Source: Homalodisca vitripennis (Eukaryota; Arthropoda; Insecta; Hemiptera; Cicadellidae). Taken from it: DNA of 64,000 bases. Within the stretch, counting starts at the first letter, position 1; the number at the start of each line of letters is the position of its first letter. Made by a program: the position numbers and the translations under genes. The stretch is from positions 1-64,000 of the forward strand of contig NW_025777949.1 in assembly GCF_021130785.1 (NCBI RefSeq), in the 5' to 3' direction. The notes beneath the pieces are model-generated. The model had not been told where the DNA came from. It worked only from the letters and a program-made list of their open reading frames with translations, and ran no database searches. Positions 1 through 12,683 of the stretch are shown piece by piece.

Positions 1-749
1 TTCGCAAATAATTCAACAGAAAGTCACTTCATTTAAAAACAATAGATTTGTAAACACCTCTTTTCTTATGTGCATAATAAAATGAGATACGTGCCTCAAT
101 GTGTTTGGTATTGTACCTATGGCTTAAGGTATTGCGCCTTCCAAACTTCTATAATCTATCCATAAATAAATAAACAAAATAAATAAATACAGTTTCATTG
201 TCATTTTTCAGAAAGCATTGAAAAAGTCTTATTAAACATCTAAGTTAAATAGCCAAAATAGTGAGTATTATTATAATAGAATTTTTACGTGTATCTTTAA
301 AGTAGTTATCATTACGTAAGTATTTATACTTACTAAACCAAAACCATTAAAAAAGTTAATGTCTTTCATACTGAACAACTCTATCAAATCATCAAATGGG
401 TTTTTGAGAAATGGGTACAGCCAGTTTGACTTTTGAAACAGTTTTGTTGTATAATTATCAAGCAGGTACTGTAATTTTTGTAAATTTTTGAGTAAACTTA
501 TAACAGACTGTGTTGTTCATATAGTATTCAGGTACGATATTTATAATACGTCTAAGCAAAAAGAAAATACTCTAGTCAATCTTTGTAAAATATATTTAAT
601 ATGAGAATTCCATATTAAATTATTGTAAATAAAATATTCCTATTACATTAATTTAGAAAAGAAATCATGTGATGTGTCAAAGGAAGGGGTTTGTTGTAGG
701 TTTAACAAAAATGTTTAGAGTTTTGAATTCATTTAATAAAAATCAATTT
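1..749. other. AT-rich non-coding stretch
   Basis: No coding frame, structural RNA or repeat that I can support. The base composition changes sharply at about 750, where the retrotransposon remnant begins. Confidence 0.5.
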
Positions 750-2510
750 GATCTAAAACACACACCATGGCTTCCTCAACTAAGCTTACATCCAGGGGTA
801 CGGAGAAAACTGTTATTAGATGGATAAATAACATGCTTAAGAGCAGAAGAGCATAGGTATCTCTGTGCGGAGTCACATGAGAGGTCAAAATGCAGCGAGG
901 ATGTCCACAAGGAGGTGTATTATCACCAAGCCTGTGGAAAAATAGTTGTGGATGACTTACTCTGGACTCTGAATGAACAGGGTATGTATGCTCAAGGCTA
1001 TGCAAGATGATGTTGTCCATACTCATAAGAGGCAAGCATATGGTTACGTGTCTGGAAATGATGCAGAGAGCACTGACCATTGTTGAGCATTGGTGTGACG
1101 AAGAAGGATTGCAGTGAATCCTTCGAAGACTGTCATGATACCATTTCCAAGTAGGAGGATACTGGAAATCACACAGCCAGGTCTTATGTGGGGGCCAGAT
1201 ACAGATAAGCAGGGAGTTCAAATATCTAGGAGTCAAACTAGATGATAAACTCACTTGGAATAGTCATCTGGAATACATAATCAGCCGATCTCTAGACTAA
1301 ATTGATGATGGTGAGACGTGCGGTAGGATGCACATCGGGGCTTAGACCCGACACGTCACATTGGCTGTACACCAGAGTCATGAGGACCAATGATGGTGTA
1401 TGGCTCAGTGGTATGGTGGCCAAAAGTCCAACAGCTGACTGCCAGCAAAAAACCTGTCAAAGGTTACAGCGGTTGGCATGCTTGGGGACAATGGGCGCCA
1501 TGAGAGGAACACCAACCGCTGCTATGGAAGTAGTGCTAAACCTCCCACCCCTAGACATATTCGTCATAGAAGAGGCTAGGTTGGCTGCCTACAGACTGAA
1601 GTGCAATGGGAACTGGCATCATCACCATGCTAGTAAGCACTCCAAGATCGTTGACATTCTCAAACTGGATATTCTAGAAATGATGTCTGACAGAATGGCA
1701 AAGGTTACAGACTGGGAAAAGCCATTTCAAGTCAACATTGTCGAAAGGGAGGAATGGTCAAAAGGTGAGCCTGACTACATGAAGAAGGCTCTAACCTGGT
1801 ACACGGAATGGGGTCAAAGACTCTGAAGGGTACTGGGGACAGGGGTCTGGGGGAGTCAGACCTAGTGTTAACTTAAGCTTTAGCCTAGGTAAACTGGCAA
1901 CTGTCTTTCAGGCTGAAGTTACAGCCCTTGCAGAATGTGCAAGAGTTAATGGGGGAAAGTGGATACAAAGGCAAAACCATCTACATTAGCTCGGACAGCA
2001 GGGCTGCTCTGCAGGCCTTGGCCAACCATGACTGTAATTCGAAGACAGTCTGGGAATGCCACAAGGTCATGGGAATTGCTGGCGAAAAACCAATAAAGTT
2101 ATTCTAACTTGGGTGTCTGGACATAGAGGAATCACAGGAAATGAAGGGGCAGACAGTTGTGCTAACTTGGGAGCCAAACTGTCCTCTTACCGGTCCTGAA
2201 CCAACGTGTGGGGTCTCATATAACTTAGCACGTTAGATCAGTTACCAAGTGGATGGTTAACAAACACCTACAACATTGAAGAAATTACTGAGGGGAATGT
2301 ACAAGCAAAGCGGATGCTCAAGGGACCATCAAGGAAACATTGCAGCAGATGCCCCTTAGAATGAGTAGAACGGAGATCCGAAAGGTGGACTGGTTTTATT
2401 ACAGGTCATTGGATATTCCGAAGTCACCTGAACAGAATAGGTATTCCAGTTCAGGAAACACTGTGGAAATGTGGCGAGGCTGACGAAACAAACCAAGCAT
2501 GCCATATTTG
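750..2510 (+). pseudogene. I/LOA-like non-LTR retrotransposon remnant (RT, RNase H, C-terminal finger-like motif)
   Basis: This is the 3' part of a non-LTR retrotransposon polyprotein. In order on the + strand one sees an RT stretch with RGCPQGGVLSP at about 895, a KYLGVKLDDKLTWNSHLEY motif at about 1222-1280, a long open stretch at 1302-1826 carrying the RT-to-RNase H linker (AAMEVVLNLPPLDIFVIEEA), an RNase H region at about 1905-2190 (QAEVTALAECA, IYISSDSRAALQAL, LTWVSGHRGITGNEGADS), and a terminal GHW...HLNRIGIPVQ...CGEADET segment near 2400-2500. The frame is broken many times. One extra A at 1004-1005 falls inside the catalytic YADD box, so the copy is dead. An RNase H after the RT is known from the I, LOA and R1 groups; the I/LOA placement is inference. 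The 5' half is missing and the 3' end abuts an opposite-strand LINE. Confidence 0.85.
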
Positions 2511-3064
2511 ATGCAGTTTGGATCAGTTTTAAAACTAATACAAACTTTTTGCCTGGACTTAGATAAGTAGTCTTTAAAGAACATAGCCGGACTCCTAGTA
2601 ATACCGTAACGTTAATTTTTAAGATCAGTTTATCACGGTAATCACAGTCGACGGCCCTGCTAAGGTCAAAAAATGTTGTCTGAGCAAAGGATTTTACTCT
2701 CAAAAGTGTTTAGGACCTCCTTAATTAGTGAATCAATGGTGAATTAACTTCTTCGAAAAACAAATTGCGATTCATTTAGATGGCTGCTATTTTCGAGATA
2801 CGCAAGGAGTTGATCAAGAACTACATTTTCTATTATTTTTGATAGCACAGGTATTATTAATACTGGGCAAATAGCTCTCAAGGGTATTTTTAGACCCTTT
2901 CTTATAAATATATTCGTGTTGAATAAGTTAAAAATGTCTTTGCTTTTTGAGTTTTTAACAGAACTCTTGAAGACATTTGACTTGCTATTAATAACCCCAT
3001 CAGTTGAGACTCCTAGAAATATAAATGCTTTTCTTTCCATATGGTAATTTCTTACTAAGCTCAT
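2511..3064 (-). pseudogene. CR1/Jockey-like non-LTR retrotransposon fragment (RT N-terminal part)
   Basis: Read on the minus strand from 3064 down, this holds the spacer before the RT and then RT blocks: PVLSKIIENVVLDQLLAYLE with LNESQFVFRRS at about 2744-2880, followed by TTFFDLSRAVDC and FFKDYLSKSRQKV at about 2530-2690. These match the SYRPISILPVLSKI, QFGFR and [11 protein letters not shown] blocks of CR1/Jockey-type RTs. The motif A Asp (DLSRA) is kept, but frame changes near 2700 and 2590 split the gene. Motifs B and YADD are absent because the fragment ends at about 2510 against the I/LOA-like element on the other strand. It is too short to assign a clade firmly. Confidence 0.8.
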
Positions 3065-6000
3065 AATTTTAACATGAGGCTTTTGATACTATCCTTTATT
3101 TTCTTTACCGAAAATAATAAGAAAATGGTTTAAAGTATATAGAGTGCAATTTAAATTTTACTGAAATGATAATTAGTTTGTATTTCCTTTATGAAAGTCT
3201 AAAGCACATAAAACATATTCTTATTGGATTTTTGGAAAGTAATATATTGTGTCCAGAAGTACTTAGCATTAAATACTTTTAAACGCCTTTTTTTTTATTT
3301 AAGGTGTATTATTAAACATTTAAAAGATTACTTTCTTTAGAACCAAACACACAATAACCCCAATAATTTTTAATTTCCTACAAGAGGCTTTTCCACGTAC
3401 AAGATGCAATCGTCAGATGTTAATCAAATAATTTGAAACATTATAAATATGTTTACAATTTATAGACAATTCTCAGCTGAATAAGATTCAATGAAATGTT
3501 TATTTAATTAAAGGTACAACAGGTATTAATATGTGTAAGTTTAATTTAAAGAGAATTTAGTTATATTTTAAAACATAAATAAATTTTTCAATCATTTTAA
3601 AATTTTTTTTATGTATAAATGTTTCACAAGTGTCTAATTTCTTCTTCTGTTATGGATTGGGGCTTCTTTAGGGGTCTTCCACCGGTGTCCTTTCAATTTC
3701 TTTGGTCGTTTAATCTTTTTTTTCTACAATATTATGAAGTTTTTAAAGGTGTGATTCGCCTTTTACAATGGTTCTTTTTTCTCTGGCTAATCTCATCACA
3801 AACTTCACAGAAACTTTTGTCAATTCCACTTTGATTTAAATCAACAATTTGGCCTTTTTGGCTTTCCAAGTATAGTAATTTTCACCTTACTCGTTGCGGT
3901 AAAAAGTTTACGTTCTTACCAATATTTTTTTCTAAATACTACACTTTTTATTTCTTTATAAAATGGACCATTATTGATGGATCTAGAACTTACCAGAAGC
4001 CTCAAGTACCAGGAGGTTCCTCACTTCCTGATACGATTACTCGCAAAAGCATTTCTCAAAGTCAGAACGTAACACTGGCTATACTATAGTTTCTGTAAAT
4101 TGCTCAGCCACGAATACGTCTTTAAAAATATAGTTTTAGTAATTTAGAAATCTGGAAATTTGTAAGTTATTTATAGACCAGTTGAAAAGTGTTATAAGTT
4201 TACGTTACTAGGCTACGTATTGAAACATAAGCAGAATAACTGGAAAAAAAAAAAAACAGAAAACCGTTATTAAATAAATTGAGTAGCATGCTTTTATATT
4301 ATAAAACAAGGGGTATATTACGTATTGCTTCAGACATAAAATTTTAAATGCCAGTGGGTCACTTTTAAACCCTGGAACAATCCTGAAATTATCAAGACAT
4401 TCACACATAGGGTAAAATTTGTGGGAATGGGATCGCTTATATTTTGTTACAGGGAAATAACAAACAAGTGTTTTTGATCTCACATTCTTGTTTGATAACT
4501 ACAAAAAAGCTAAAAAAGGGGAAAAATTGAAAACTATTTCAAACTACAGCATTGTCGCCTCTCCGAAATTACAAATCAATATAGGCGTCAGACTAGGAGT
4601 GTTTGATATTGAATTTAAATATACCTTTTGGATAATTAGCACTTAATTTTTTTCCATACTTGAACGGTATAGCAAACAGAGATAGTTTAATTAGAGTGGA
4701 AACATTCACTTGCGTTTAAAAAAGTTTAATTTTATTAAGTATAAGAAGTCATATTAAAATAGTACCATTGTAAAAACCATTATGCTAAAGATAATTGAAT
4801 ATTGTATTGAAGTTAAGGAATGTTCTTCCAGAAATCGATATTTTTCATACTTGATTACGAGCTTTAATTTATGTTTTAAGATAAATGAGTAATGTGAGAT
4901 ATAAATCTATTACAATATGTGTTATTGGGAAATATAAAATACATTTATCCTTTCATTCACTTTGTAGAGCTTATAAAAAGGGAAAATAAAGTCACCAAGA
5001 ACTAGCAATGTACAAAAATTACCCAATAGAAAATAAGTATTTGTTTGAAAAATATTTTAAAATAGAGTATAATCACAGGTTTATTTGTATGAATAAGAAC
5101 TAATATCTTTCAACGGGTGCCAAATGCTCTAATTATGTATTAGAAAGTTTTAGTTTAAAGTATCATTTTTAGAAAATAAAAATTGTTTGTTGCGAAAATC
5201 ATTTAATAGCGTATAAAAAGGTATTGCCTTAATTATCTGGAAGTGTCTGAAAGATTTGAAAATATTAAACGCAGTTTATATTTGTTAATACAAAATACAA
5301 AAATAAAGGTTTTCATCATATAGGTCAATTATTGTATATTAAGTAGGTTTTTATCTTATTTAGTGGAATTAGTGAAATGTTGTACGTACTTGCGTTTAGA
5401 CAAAACTCAACGAAATTGCTGAGAAAATATATCTATAAAAAGAATTTGCTTGCAATGGTTTTACAAGTTATGTTTAAGAATGAATAAAAAATCCAGCGGA
5501 GATCTGTATTTTAACACAACTTCACTAAGTGTAGAGGTACGCCGCTAGGTAGCAGTGGAGTCTGGATGTTTTGTGCTGCTGGTCTGGTTCGGTGTTGCGA
5601 AAACATAAACTTGGTATTACAGAGACAGAACGATATAGAGACATTTGATGTGAATTTAAAATCACTACATAAAATAATACTTATTATTAACACGAAAACA
5701 AAATAAACCGCTAGTAATTATACATTTATAAAATTAGTTGAAGGAATTTCAAAAAGTTAATATATATTTAGAAAACAATTCATAACTTGATTTTTCAAGC
5801 TATTAAACACTACGCAGGAAAAGAACTAAATCGATGCGTAGTTATAAAGTTTAACAACAAAAACGGGATAGGGATTATATAATGAAATGTATGTATGTAG
5901 AATACATATAATAATTTGTTTTCGATCTAATACAATATCTTAATATTATACTACTATTAACACAATAAAAAACTATTTATAACAATGGATGCAGCTTTGT

Positions 6001-8280
6001 TATAATGATTTACACATCACGTTAACAACTAATTTATAACAAAATTGCGTTAAGACTACAAAATTTACTCTAACATGTTTTGTCTTAATCTCCTTCAACT
6101 TTCCGAGATTTTAGATAATAAAGCAACTAGAAGTTGTTAAAATCAGTACGGCCGCTGTTTCTTTTTAGCAAGGAATTAAAAATTTTGATGATGGGTGTAT
6201 ATATTACTAACTTTTGTTATATATCGGCTTTCTAAAATTTCATGTACAACAATTGGATTGATGCAAAGGTTGTATTTTAGATAACATAATATGATTCGTG
6301 GGTTTGGTGCTCCTGAACATATCAAACATTCCTTTCATGCGCTTTCTAGAAATGAAATGAAATATTGATCAATCCTATAAGCAATAAGTTATTGACTTTT
6401 GGGATAAAATAATTAAAATAGGGTAATGGCCATGATTGCTGTATCAGTCGTAATAAGAGCCATGAATTATTGATTCTATGATGCTCTTAATCTGAGTTTA
6501 ATATAATGATTATAACTGTTGTAATAATTCCACTATATCACTAAATTTGGATTAAGATCCTTTCCACATCACAATTTTAGGAAACTATAAGGATTTTAAT
6601 AATTTATTTTGAGTTTTATAAGATTTTGTTCTTCTGGGCAGACCCCAAAAGGGTCAGTCATAGTGTTTTGAGGATATTGGAGTAATCTTCATCCCTTCAG
6701 TTCATATATCTACCAAGATTTATTCACTGAAAGTTGTATCCAGAATCCCTAAGCTGAAGTGAGGTCAGTTCAATATTATCAGGTCATCAAGAATATAGAT
6801 ATATAACGATTTTTGTTACCAATAGTAGGTATAAAATGCATGGACCATTATCAAAGATTATAGTAATTAAACAAACAACACCATAGTAAGGAATGTTATT
6901 GAATTACAAAAGCTGTTTTTTAATACAATATTTTATGGTAAATGTTTATTCCGTAGAACTCAATTCACAACGAGAAAAGATTCAGATTTTAATTTAAAAT
7001 AGGTATTATAAAATTGAATTTTATAAAAAGTTAATTTTTTTATTTGGGTAAAATATATAAGGTGGAATAACATGGTTAGGTTTATTTATTATATTAAGTA
7101 GAATATGAATACAAAATCAGTTTATTACAAATATTCTCATGGTAACACATAGAACATAATGTTCGTATAACTTCAGCAAAATGACTACCAAAGGCCAAAA
7201 CCAACCCCATATATATGCCATATAATGTGGCTTTTGATAGCAATAAGTACCTTAAAATGTTAAAAACAAGTTGAAATTTGATAATAAATGTCCAGTTTGA
7301 TATTATATTTAGTTTCAATATGACAGCCGCTCAAAATTTAAAGAAAAACTAACAAATTATTTATGAACCTAAAAAAAGCGTTCTGGATTGCTTATGACAG
7401 CTCTTATACTTTATTTCCAACGGAATTTTGTGTCTCAAACAGTTTTCGAATTTTGAGTATATGTAATACCTATAATAATAACCTGATAATATTCTAGTTG
7501 CCACAAAATGTTCCTACTTCTTCCGACTGAACCGGAAAGACTATTGCCTAAGGTTACAAAGATATATTTAGTAATACGAGTGTATACTGTACAAGTGTGT
7601 ACTGAACTTGAATGCAATACAAATTCATTAAACTTGTTGCCATCCACCAAGACAAATAAAATATTATGCGAGCACTTACCATATAGTTCCTTGTTAATGG
7701 GCAAAGATTAACTCCATCCTCGGAGTGTCATTTAGTATATTCTCAACACCTACAGCAATATTTTATCTAGAAGCAATAGGTATCTTAAAAATTAAGACTA
7801 TTCAAAATTGTTTTAATGATTTTATTCTTGTCTTTTTAAAAATTGGTTTTCTTAGAACGTTTTAAACATTCTCACTCTAAAACCTGTTTTATAAGTTTTC
7901 CCTTACCTTCAATATTTATTAAAAACATTACCTGTATTTTAGATTTTTTCTCTTTGATAAAGTAAAGCAATGCAAGAATCCAAGTTATATTGTGGAGCTT
8001 TAACATAATACATATTATCAAACATATACAATTATGACAATGTTGCATGATCGTTGTAAGATTACAACAGTTTCATTTCATTAATTTAGAAATTGATCAA
8101 TAATTACCTAACGTATTTTTTTACATCCGGCTGTCTAAGGCATTAAATATATGTTAAACGTGCGTATATAACATTTTCCGAAAACATTTTTGTAAGCTCA
8201 AAATGAAATAACTTAAAAAGTATCACGTATACATTAGTTTAATTCTCTTTATCAATAAAGTTGGTGAAAACAATAACTGA
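3065..8280. other. Long AT-rich non-coding stretch
   Basis: No gene is supported. Short open frames at 3619-3834, 4208-4483, 7094-7318 and 7435-7704 have low-complexity, AT-driven composition and no motif. A small GC-richer patch at 5515-5600 has a short open frame on the + strand but no recognisable family. Confidence 0.4.
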
Positions 8281-8319
8281 ATTGAGGTGTAAGTGGATGT
8301 GATATTGGCAAAACAAACT

Positions 8320-8470
8320 AACATTGTCATTCCCCTGTCGACCAGCATTAGGGAGAAGTGAGGCAATTTACGCGTTTGACAACAAGAAGATGAGCAAGTG
8401 GTAATGACGTCATAGGCAGCACGTGCGCCCCGCCATATGCCGTTGCCGCAATGTGGGCGCTTTAAATTAA
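8320..8470. promoter_or_regulatory. GC-richer patch with CRE-like and E-box-like sites
   Basis: A local GC-rich island in AT-rich DNA. It holds a perfect palindromic CRE, TGACGTCA, at 8405-8412 and CACGTG at 8420-8425, followed by GCGCCCCGCC. Together these resemble a small enhancer or promoter, but no adjacent first exon can be shown. It could equally be a repeat fragment. Confidence 0.2.
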
Positions 8471-8490
8471 CATCGACATGGGTTTAGTTA

Positions 8491-8732
8491 TTTTTACTTT
8501 CTACACAGAAATTACCCTTTTGGTGGGGTATTACGGTACAAATACTTGTTCGGCAGAAACCTTATTTAGCATTTTATTACGAATGAATGCCCTCACAAAT
8601 GTAAACGTAATATCTTAAAATTAAACAGTTAATGCAATGATCATCATGTTAGCATCTGGCAAAATTTTTTCCATACATTCGCATATGTAATACATTTGCA
8701 CTGTATTAACCTGTAATGCAAAAACCGAACAC
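8491..8732 (+). repeat. Direct repeat, copy A
   Basis: Copy A shares with copy B the blocks ACACAGAAATTACCC, GGGGTATTAC, GAATGAATG, CACAAATGTAAACGTAATAT, ATCATCATGTTAGCA and TGCAAAAACC, in the same order. It lies next to copy B in the same orientation. No open frame or terminal repeats are seen, so this is a local duplication or two copies of one non-autonomous repeat. Confidence 0.8.
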
Positions 8733-8740
8733 ATAAAATT

Positions 8741-9090
8741 ATTTTTATTTTATACACAGAAATTACCCTTTTTGTGGGGTATTACAGTAAAATACGTTCT
8801 CCATAATAACTAGTTTTGTATAGTTTATTTCATTACATTTAAATAGATGGCAGTTTTAACATTTTTGAACCAAGTTGACCTTTATAAATTTTAATTGAAA
8901 AAAACACTGTTGAAAAATAACGGAAATAGACTCTTAGAAAAAGTTACGTAGCATTTTATAATGAATGAATGTCCCCACAAATGTAAACGTAATATCTTAA
9001 AATTAAAAATGTTAATGCAATTATCATCATGTTAGCACTTGGCAAAAAATGTTGCATACATTTGCCAATACCTGCAATGTAAAAACCACC
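8741..9090 (+). repeat. Direct repeat, copy B, with an internal insert
   Basis: Copy B repeats the blocks of copy A, but about 100 bases not present in copy A separate the GGGGTATTAC block from the GAATGAATG block (roughly 8795-8950). Substitutions throughout indicate that the duplication is not recent. Confidence 0.8.
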
Positions 9091-9099
9091 CCTGTTCCT

Positions 9100-10345
9100 A
9101 AATTTTTGGATATTGTAGAGGCTAGTGTATATGGTTTATGGAGACATGAATGAAGCATATATGAATCTGTTTTTTTTATATTGTTTTTAAGCCTTAGATA
9201 TACGTGAATGCTGAGATTAACTCAATTTCACCTTCCGCTCATTGTGTCTGAATTCTGATTTAAATTTTGTATTGGTTTTAGCATTAATAACTTCATTTCT
9301 TTTTTAAACAATTCTAACATAATTGTATATCCTTTTTTAAATGGTAGCCATTTAATGGATGGTATTAAATATTCATAAATGACAAAAAACCTAATAAAAT
9401 ACTTAATAAATAGTATGTTTTATAAAGAGTTTACAATACGTATATGAACGAGCCCTTAAAATATCCTACAAGAGTACTGAAACACTATATATTTATTGCT
9501 ATTAAATGTGGCTCATGGAAATAATTGTCTCAAAAAGGCCAAGCAAGTATACAATTGATATATTATTGGATTTTATAAATATATGATATGAGTCGTTGCC
9601 TAACTTGGTGTGCCACTTCGTTTAAATGTTAACACTTCAAAATATAATTCATAACTCTGATACTTACGGACCCGAAGTACAAAACTTGTGTTGGGGGTAT
9701 GCTTGTAAAATGTATGAAAGCTGTTGAAATAAACAATTTTTGCTCTAAGTGGAAGGGGAAATGGATCTGAACTAAACACTCGCAAATAATTGCTTTGTAT
9801 ATCAAACAAATTTAGACGTATCAATTACAGGTACATGCCAAGACAACTTATATATGAACAAGAAACGGGGAAATATATTTGGGAAAAAGTTCAAACTTTC
9901 TGCAAAACAAGATCTAGTAAACATCTTGTCTAGCTTGATTAATTATTTCGATCCGCCTTCTAAGTAAAAAATTAAAAAACTTAGTTTTTTTTAATATAGA
10001 CAAAAGGAAAAAAATTGGAAATCATATAAAATTCACTCAAAACATTTTGTTCTAATCTATTTTGTTATAACAAACCATTTTCTAGATATTTAGTACACGT
10101 AAACCCTATAAGCAATAAATTATTAATTATTTAGTTGTTCAAAATGTACCTGCTTATTCAAATTGATCTGGAAGGACTATTTGTTTAGAAATAGATTTTT
10201 AATAGTTTTTTTATAATAAGAAGGCTAATTATGAATGTAATCCATATTCTGTGACTTTAACGACAGTTATAGCTATGTACATAACATGATAATAATACTC
10301 TTTAACTCTTGGAATATATGCAAACGGTTAATGATGCACACACCC
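9100..10345. other. AT-rich non-coding stretch
   Basis: Nothing recognisable. A minus-strand open frame at 9600-9824 has no domain or splice support. Confidence 0.4.
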
Positions 10346-10347
10346 TG

Positions 10348-10352
<5 letters not shown>

Positions 10353-10394
<42 letters not shown>
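10353..10394. repeat. (TG)n microsatellite
   Basis: An uninterrupted TG dinucleotide run, followed by a short (TATG)n stretch at about 10399-10411. Confidence 0.95.
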
Positions 10395-10398
<4 letters not shown>

Positions 10399-10422
10399 TA
10401 TGTATGTATGTACAGGTGTATA

Positions 10423-10672
10423 TGTTACGGGACAAACCCGATTTTAGGACAAACTAGTTTGGACTAGGATGTTCTAGTTTTTCCTGACCACACTAGGATA
10501 AACTAGTTTGGCCTTATTGATTACAGGCTGAAACTGGTTTGGCCTAATAGCGTTAGGATAAACTAGTTCAGCCTGGTAGAATTGTTAGGCCGAACTAGTT
10601 TGGCCTGGTAGCGAACGGATAAACTAATGTGGCCGGGTTCAAGGTCAGGCCAAACCCAAGCAGCCAGGTGGT
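10423..10672 (+). repeat. ~30-bp tandem array centred on AAACTAGTTT, possible Ginger-type 5' terminal region
   Basis: Units centre on the palindrome AAACTAGTTT or near variants, starting at 10451, 10500, 10531, 10560, 10592 and 10621. Spacing is about 29-32 bp, with one 49-bp gap, and units are flanked by TTAGGATA and GGCCTGG. The array starts at TGTTACGGGACAAA (10423) and lies about 230 bp upstream of a degenerate integrase gene. Ginger elements are known to have TGTNR-type termini, as I recall, so this may be the 5' end of the element with subterminal repeats. No 3' partner was found. Confidence 0.7.
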
Positions 10673-10899
10673 GGGGGTTGCAAGTCTCGACGTGCTCGTC
10701 GCATTACATTGTTTGCTCCTACCGCTCACTCTCTCAGTCAGTATCCGCTGTGCGTGGAGTGCGAATATGAGTGCGTCTTAGTTGTTATTTGGTTGTTCGT
10801 TGTGCTTTTACACCGTGTTTGGAGTGTGTCGTGTGGGAGTATTAGTGTTAGTGAGCTAAGAGAGTGGTACAAGTAACGTATACTTTAGTAGGTGGGACT

Positions 10900-11610
10900 A
10901 TGGAGGAAGATTCTGTTAGTGGTGGGCATAGCCAGAAAGAATGGAGAGAAAGATTCATGACTACAGTTTTTACAAAGTGAAAACGAGAAATCAACACATT
11001 TCAACGTATTGACAAAAGATAAGTACCAACAACTTATAAATGAAGTCGAAACTGCTGCAAACACAGATAAGAAGACCCCGTTGCAGCAGAGACGCCTGAA
11101 AACGATTTGGTGTAATTGACATCGGAGGAGTAAAAAAATTGGTGGCAGCCGGTGAGAGAAACCAAGACATCAAGTACTATTTGACGGTAGATGAACTGTA
11201 CGATGTTATCGATGCTGCTCACGGGGCAGTTGGTCACGGTGGCCGTGATAGAATGCTTGCCGAAACGTCAAAGAAATATGCCAATATTACGAAGGAAGAA
11301 ATACAGCTTTATCTGTCAATGTGCCAAGTATGTCACATGAAAAAAAAACAAAAAGAAACGAGGTCTGGTCTCATAACCAATTTTACATTCGGAAATGAAT
11401 AGTAGGTGCCAAGTTGATCTTATCGATTTTCAGACTCAACCAGATAACCAATTTAAGTTTATAATGGTTTACCAAGATCATTTAACAAAATTTGTTTTGC
11501 TTCGTCTATTGCAAAGCAAAAGAGCTGAGGAAGTTGCCTACCAACTTAATGATATCTTTTTACCACATTCCACAATTAATTACCACATTCAGTACTTTAA
11601 ATTGTTGTAA
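10900..11610 (+). pseudogene. Ginger/KRBA2-type integrase, 5' half, frameshifted and truncated
   Basis: The integrase catalyses DNA strand transfer of its element. The likely start is the ATG at 10900 (MEEDSVSGGHSQKEWRERF). The frame then moves three times: near 10971-10980, at about 11098-11102 (one extra A) and at about 11396. Visible parts are an N-terminal region with DKYQQLINEVE, the FGVIDIGGVKKLVAAGE segment, an HHCC zinc-binding integrase domain (AAH, VGHGG, then MCQVC, at about 11215-11335), and the start of the core domain with VDLIDFQTQPDNQFKFI and VYQDHLTKF. Homology stops after QLNDIF at about 11565, so the rest of the DDE core is missing. This architecture matches insect proteins usually labelled KRAB-A domain-containing protein 2-like, which derive from Ginger-type elements. 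A gypsy-type integrase is the main alternative. The copy is clearly dead. Confidence 0.75.
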
Positions 11611-12680
11611 TTGCGTATTGGTGCATTTATAGTCAAAGCCTTTGTCACTGTTATTCGCAGTACGTCACTGAAAAAGCATTCTACATTGCATAAATTTGAA
11701 ATTTAAAAATTTAGAAATTTAAAAAGTACACCCTAATAATATTATAAATGCGAAATTTTTATTTAACAAATCCCTCCAGGCTAAGCCCCACCGACCTTTA
11801 AAGTACCTACAAATCATGTCTTGTTATCTAAACTTGTGAAATAATAATTAAAAGAGCATGGAAAATATAATCAACTGTTATGTGTAAAACATTGTTTTAT
11901 TACAGTATAAACATATTACTAATTAACTTTACCGCTATTTGTTTACATTAAAAAGGTGTAAACTCTCTATGGTGTTACCATTAGTTTTAAATACCATTTT
12001 TACAGATTTTAGCTATTATTTAAGTAATTATCTACCTTATAAAATGTTCTAACACATAAGATCGTCAGAATTGGACTCTGGATACTCCCTTCGAAGCAGT
12101 CGGAAAGAACTATGTTAGATGACAGTTTGCTAGACTGTCAGTGTTTTTTGAACTAATGTACAAGTTACAGCTCTAAATGCTGTAAAATGTGTAACATATT
12201 TTTCAGTTTATAAAGAAACAACAATTGCAAATTTTAATTAGGACATATAAAAGACAGTTACTTTTATTGATTCCGGGTAAATTTCAACCACCATATGTAC
12301 ACTTTTTGGCGTACTTAATTGATCGTGGTAACAATGCAAAACCAAAACATTGGTCTCGGAAATATAATTCAATCAAACAGTAGTGGTCATACAAGGGCAA
12401 TACCTACTAAAATGCGTGCAAAGCAGTATATAACTGCTAGCAGTGAAGATATAAAGTCAATATAATCTAACTTTTAATATACATTTAAAAACTGTTATGA
12501 AACATCTAAGTTGTCTTTTTACAAAAGTGTGCTTCTCAGTAGGGCACTATTGTCACATGAATTCTGCTTCTCAATGAACAACGTGCATTAAATAATTTAA
12601 AAAATCCGTTTTGTAATGTAATGATCTTTTTTTTAACAAAACGAAATTAAAAAAACGTAAATATGATACAAGTTTGCCTT
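11611..12680. other. AT-rich non-coding stretch
   Basis: No gene or repeat can be supported. I looked here for a 3' terminus matching TGTTACGGGAC at the upstream end of the integrase element and found none. Confidence 0.4.
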
Positions 12681-12683
12681 TAT

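Noticed and set aside
4208..4483. 91-codon minus-strand open frame
   Set aside because: AT-driven composition, poly-Phe from an A-run, no domain, no splice sites.
5511..5700. Short GC-richer frame on the + strand near 5515-5700
   Set aside because: No start context, splice sites or recognised motif.
7435..7711. Overlapping open frames on both strands
   Set aside because: Neither frame has motifs, and the composition equals the intergenic background.
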